From: Dioscorea cayenensis subsp. rotundata
Taxonomy: Eukaryota; Streptophyta; Magnoliopsida; Dioscoreales; Dioscoreaceae
Assembly: GCF_009730915.1 (NCBI RefSeq)
Contig: NC_052477.1
Span: forward strand, 26,120,578 to 26,184,577
DNA length: 64,000 bases
Direction: 5' to 3'
Part shown: positions 61,014 through 64,000 of the stretch, one piece after another
How the letters are laid out: the number at the start of each line of letters is the position of its first letter
Numbering within the stretch: position 1 is the stretch's first letter
Translations under genes and position numbers: made by a program
Notes under the pieces: model-generated
The model's input: the letters and a program-made list of their open reading frames with translations, nothing else
Database searches by the model: none
Told to the model about the DNA's origin: nothing

Positions 61014-61240
61014 TTATATATTTGACGAGATATGGTTCAAAACATATGAACACAAAAAATATTTTTTTATTTATTAATTTATTTTAAATATATTTACTTG
61101 TTGATAAAGGCTAGCAAAAGAGTTTTTTATTTATTTATTTATTTATTTATTATTAACATGCAGAAAATCATTTTAAATGCACCTAATTTTTTTTAAATGG
61201 TACTTAAATCATACATCAGAGTCCGTTTGATTTGTTTATA
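60550..61240. other. Promoter region of the adenylate kinase gene and AT-rich sequence
   Basis: The first 60 bases upstream of the ATG (60550-60630) contain ctagggtttgg twice on the + strand. (AT)n lies at 60978-61009. Confidence 0.5.
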
Positions 61241-63014
61241 GGGCAAGACTTAGGCGGTGTTCGATTTCAGGGGAAGTGAAGGGTAGTGGTCTGACTTCCT
61301 CCACTTCTGGTGTTCATTTGTGCTGAAGTGGGGGAAGTGGCACTTCCCCCACTTCCGACTAAAGTGGATTTTGAACTAAGCCTACTTCAATATTTTTTTT
61401 ACTGAAGTGGGGGGAAGTGAGTCAATCTAAAAAAACTAACTTATTTTCACTTCTAAAGTATTTTTTGAACTCATAGAACTTCATCCAACACTAAATCCTC
61501 TCGATTCTATTCTCGACTTTCGACAGAATGAACACGAGTCCCGGAAGTGATATCACTTCCCCACTCGGGGAGTGACACTTCCCTCGTTCCTAACTTCACT
61601 CACTTACGAGTGAAATAAACGCCCTTTAGTGAAGTGCAATGGGTGGAGTTGGTGTAGTTACCAATAACATAATGACATGTGTCCCACTAATAACAAATTT
61701 ATATACTTTAGTTTTTTTATTTTCCTCTGTTAACTCTTTTTCTCCTGTTAGCTTTTAATTGTTCATCGAGATTCTACAAACAAGAAAGGGCACACTTCTT
61801 TTCCCACTCTCTTCTATGGTTCTTGAACTTCTACCTTTCCTCGTTCTTCTCTTCTTCTTTCCTTTTTTTTCCAATGGCGTCCTTCTTTATACAATAATAT
61901 GTTTTTTTTCTTATGCTTTAAACCTGTCCAAAAAAAATTAGCACGAAAAAACCAATAATCCAAGGTTATCAATATGAAAATTGCACAAGTTTAGCTCAGG
62001 TGAATACTTACTCTCTTTTTTGTTATAATTACTTGCTATGTTTCTTGCTAATTTCTTTGGTTATTTTTACCTTGATTAAATTTTTAATGTTTTTTCTTGA
62101 TGAATGGAGGTATCTATTACTAGTAAATTTTGTATTTATTGGTTGTCTTATTACTACTTATACTACCAATTGTATTATAACTTTTGGAATAATTTTTATG
62201 TTTATTTTTTTGAAATTTTATTGCAAGAGTCATCTTCATGTGTGAACTCCTTGTTGACTGAACAAGCTTCCCAACATAAGTAATTGTGACTACATTAATC
62301 AATTAGATTCAAAAAGTGTACTTATCAAGATGAGATGGATGTAACTGAAGAATGAATCATATTCAGTTGTTCTTTTTGTTTTATTGTTTTGGTTATGATA
62401 TAGTTGGTCTTTATTTGATTGGAGACTAAAGAATGTGGTGATTATGATAAACAAATATTCTATTTCAAATTATTATCTAATTATATGATGACAAGGTGAT
62501 CTATTTTTCATCAGTAAAATGTTTTTTTATTAAGTTTAACAATATATTTTATGTTTTCTCATAGCTAATCTATAAAGAGACATGCATGTTAAATTAAACG
62601 TGTTTGTGTGATGTCTCATGATTTTTTGTTATAATATGGTTGTTTTTTTTTTTTAATTATTGGATTGAAGACAAGGGAGTGAGTGAAGTAGATTAATTGA
62701 TTTATTTGTTGATATTTTTTTTTGTTATGATATGGTTGAGTTTGTTTGATGGAGATTAGTATAACTAATTCAATTACTAATGATATTTTTTTTATTAACA
62801 AAATGAAGAAAGATGGAAGAGAAGAGAGTAGGAAAGAAGTGTGCCCTTTTTTGTTTGTAAAATCTCGAGGAACAATTAAAGCTAACGGGAGAGAAGAGTT
62901 AAAAGGAGAAAATGAAAACTAAAATTTAAATATTAGTTATTAGTGGGACACATGTCATCATGTTATTGGTAACTACACCAACTCCACCCATTGCACTTCA
63001 CCTAAGTCGTGCCC
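61241..63014. mobile_element. Long terminal-inverted-repeat element, 1.77 kb, carrying a nested MITE
   Basis: The left arm starts gggcaagacttagg, is interrupted by a MITE, and resumes at 61629 with gtgaagtgcaatgggtggag. The right arm on the - strand starts gggcacgacttaggtgaagt and continues caatgggtggagttggtgta. The arms match over about 200 bp after the MITE is removed, down to gggcacacttctt (61787) and its inverse (about 62850). No transposase seen. Long TIRs suggest a MULE-type non-autonomous element, but no 9-bp duplication was found. Confidence 0.8.
61253..61625. mobile_element. 373-bp MITE inserted in the left arm of the long-TIR element
   Basis: Ends: ggcggtgttcgatttcaggg at the left; on the - strand agggcgtttatttcactcg at the right. 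TTA duplications at 61250-61252 and 61626-61628 fit a PIF/Harbinger MITE. The interior is rich in cacttcccc and ggaagtg palindromic words. The intact right arm at 63000 gives the empty site. Confidence 0.82.
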
Positions 63015-63445
63015 AATAAAAGAACATCATTATAGTATACAAAATTTTTCGTATTATTTAATGTTTAATTTGCATGAATATAAAACAAAAAATAATGAAA
63101 TTGGAATAAGAATTTTTTTACTATTCTATATTTTTGAACATTGAATTTATCGATGGCCATGAATTCTTTTAAATAAAACCACTTATATTCTTCCATTAAA
63201 ATACAATTAATTACTAAAGAAAAGACATTGCCAAGAATATAATTTTTTTTTTTCTTGTTTAACAAATACAATAACATAGTAGCCAAACAATTTTTTAACA
63301 TATCAACAAACATAACATCTTATTATTTCAAAGATTGAACAAGCACCCATAATACAAACAAATACAACTTCTTGAAAGTAAGACAAACAACAAATCAACA
63401 CAACACATATAAACACTTGCCATAAATAAAGAATTAAACTTCTCT
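63015..63445. other. AT-rich 3' flank of the peroxidase gene
   Basis: No separate gene recognised. Confidence 0.45.
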
Positions 63446-63449
63446 CTGA

Positions 63450-64000
63450 TTAATTAACAACACTACAAACCTTTCTAATCTCACCAGAAGACCCAGTGAG
63501 TGGATTAATATCACCCATTTTCACCATTGCTGATGCAAAATCCCTGAAAAATACATCAATGTTCTTGCTATAACTAGTAACAATAGCATCAGTTGAATCA
63601 CCATTGAATAGAACCTGGTCTGAATGAAGTAGACCCTTTTTCTGGATCAGGTTCTTGTAATACTTGTTATCAAACAGGTTTGGTGTGGCCTGGTCAAGTG
63701 GGGCCAAGCTATTGTTCCGGCCGGTGTTCTCCGGGCATGAGCGCCGTCGGGTTTTCGCAAAACCCGGTATCAATGTTGTTCTCTTTGTAGATTCTATCTC
63801 TAAATGTTGCACATTGAGCTTGTCCTATGGTATGTGCACCTGCATGTTTTTGTATAATTTTAGTTTTTTTTAATTTAATTATTTTGTTTCCCTTTGACAT
63901 TGGTAACTTAATTTATAATAAGAAAAAATATTAAGATTTTTAAGTTAAGAAAGAAACCTGAGAGGGCTACCATGTCTCTAACACTGAGACCTTGTCTGGA
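63450..64000 (-). CDS. Class III peroxidase, 3' part, with a one-base frameshift
   Basis: Secreted heme peroxidase of the plant cell wall. The last exon is 63839-63450 and the one before it ends at 63958 and runs off the window. The earlier exon gives [11 protein letters not shown]. The last exon gives [18 protein letters not shown], with the proximal heme His in the HTIG motif, then [29 protein letters not shown] and the usual end [23 protein letters not shown] one-base insertion in the T-run near 63763 (between NIDTGF and AKTRRRSC) breaks the frame. It is either a sequencing error or a recent pseudogene; the rest is normal. Confidence 0.88.

Noticed and set aside
61759-62302. Hydrophobic short frames inside the long-TIR element
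   Set aside because: AT-rich sequence with no motif; no support as a gene.

Overview
This is a transposon-rich, AT-rich window of a flowering-plant nuclear genome. The few real genes have canonical plant GT-AG introns. The 5' exons of the Rab and adenylate kinase genes are GC-rich and their 3' exons AT-rich, which suggests a monocot, but no species can be named. One scaffold gap of 1000 N occupies 23101-24100.

Layout. 1-6138 is most of a decayed Mutator-like element (MULE): a + strand MuDR-type transposase and a convergent - strand Ulp1/DUF1985-type gene. Their introns consist largely of a degenerate 20-bp minisatellite. 6773-7814 is a small inverted-repeat element. 9430-13800 is a - strand LINE 3' end split by a 2.8-kb LTR-like insert. 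14083-16901 is a PIF/Harbinger element with a clean TAA target duplication. 17150-17690 is a MITE. 18587-22700 and 29700-34000 are two related, larger Harbinger elements, each with a three-exon transposase followed by a two-exon Myb/SANT-like gene; in the second copy the Myb gene is still open. Between them lie the gap, a 51/60-bp tandem repeat, long AT tracts, an apparently intronless broken DEK copy and a second minisatellite.

35000-49100 is a tandem family of three broken ferredoxin-NADP reductase (FNR)-like copies, enlarged by LINE, MITE and hAT-like insertions. All three replace the conserved FNR cysteine. 51156-60549 is the single-copy gene island: a RABF2/Rab5 GTPase (+), a small coiled-coil protein (+) and a plastid/mitochondrial-type adenylate kinase (-). 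61241-63014 is a long-TIR element whose left arm was hit by a 373-bp MITE. The last 550 bases hold the 3' exons of a class III peroxidase (-).

The main points for a second look are: (1) introns of both MULE genes filled with 20-bp repeats in transcript orientation; (2) the cysteine-less FNR-like cluster; (3) a Rab5 gene with two compensating frameshifts across an intron. No wholly new gene system could be proven from sequence alone.
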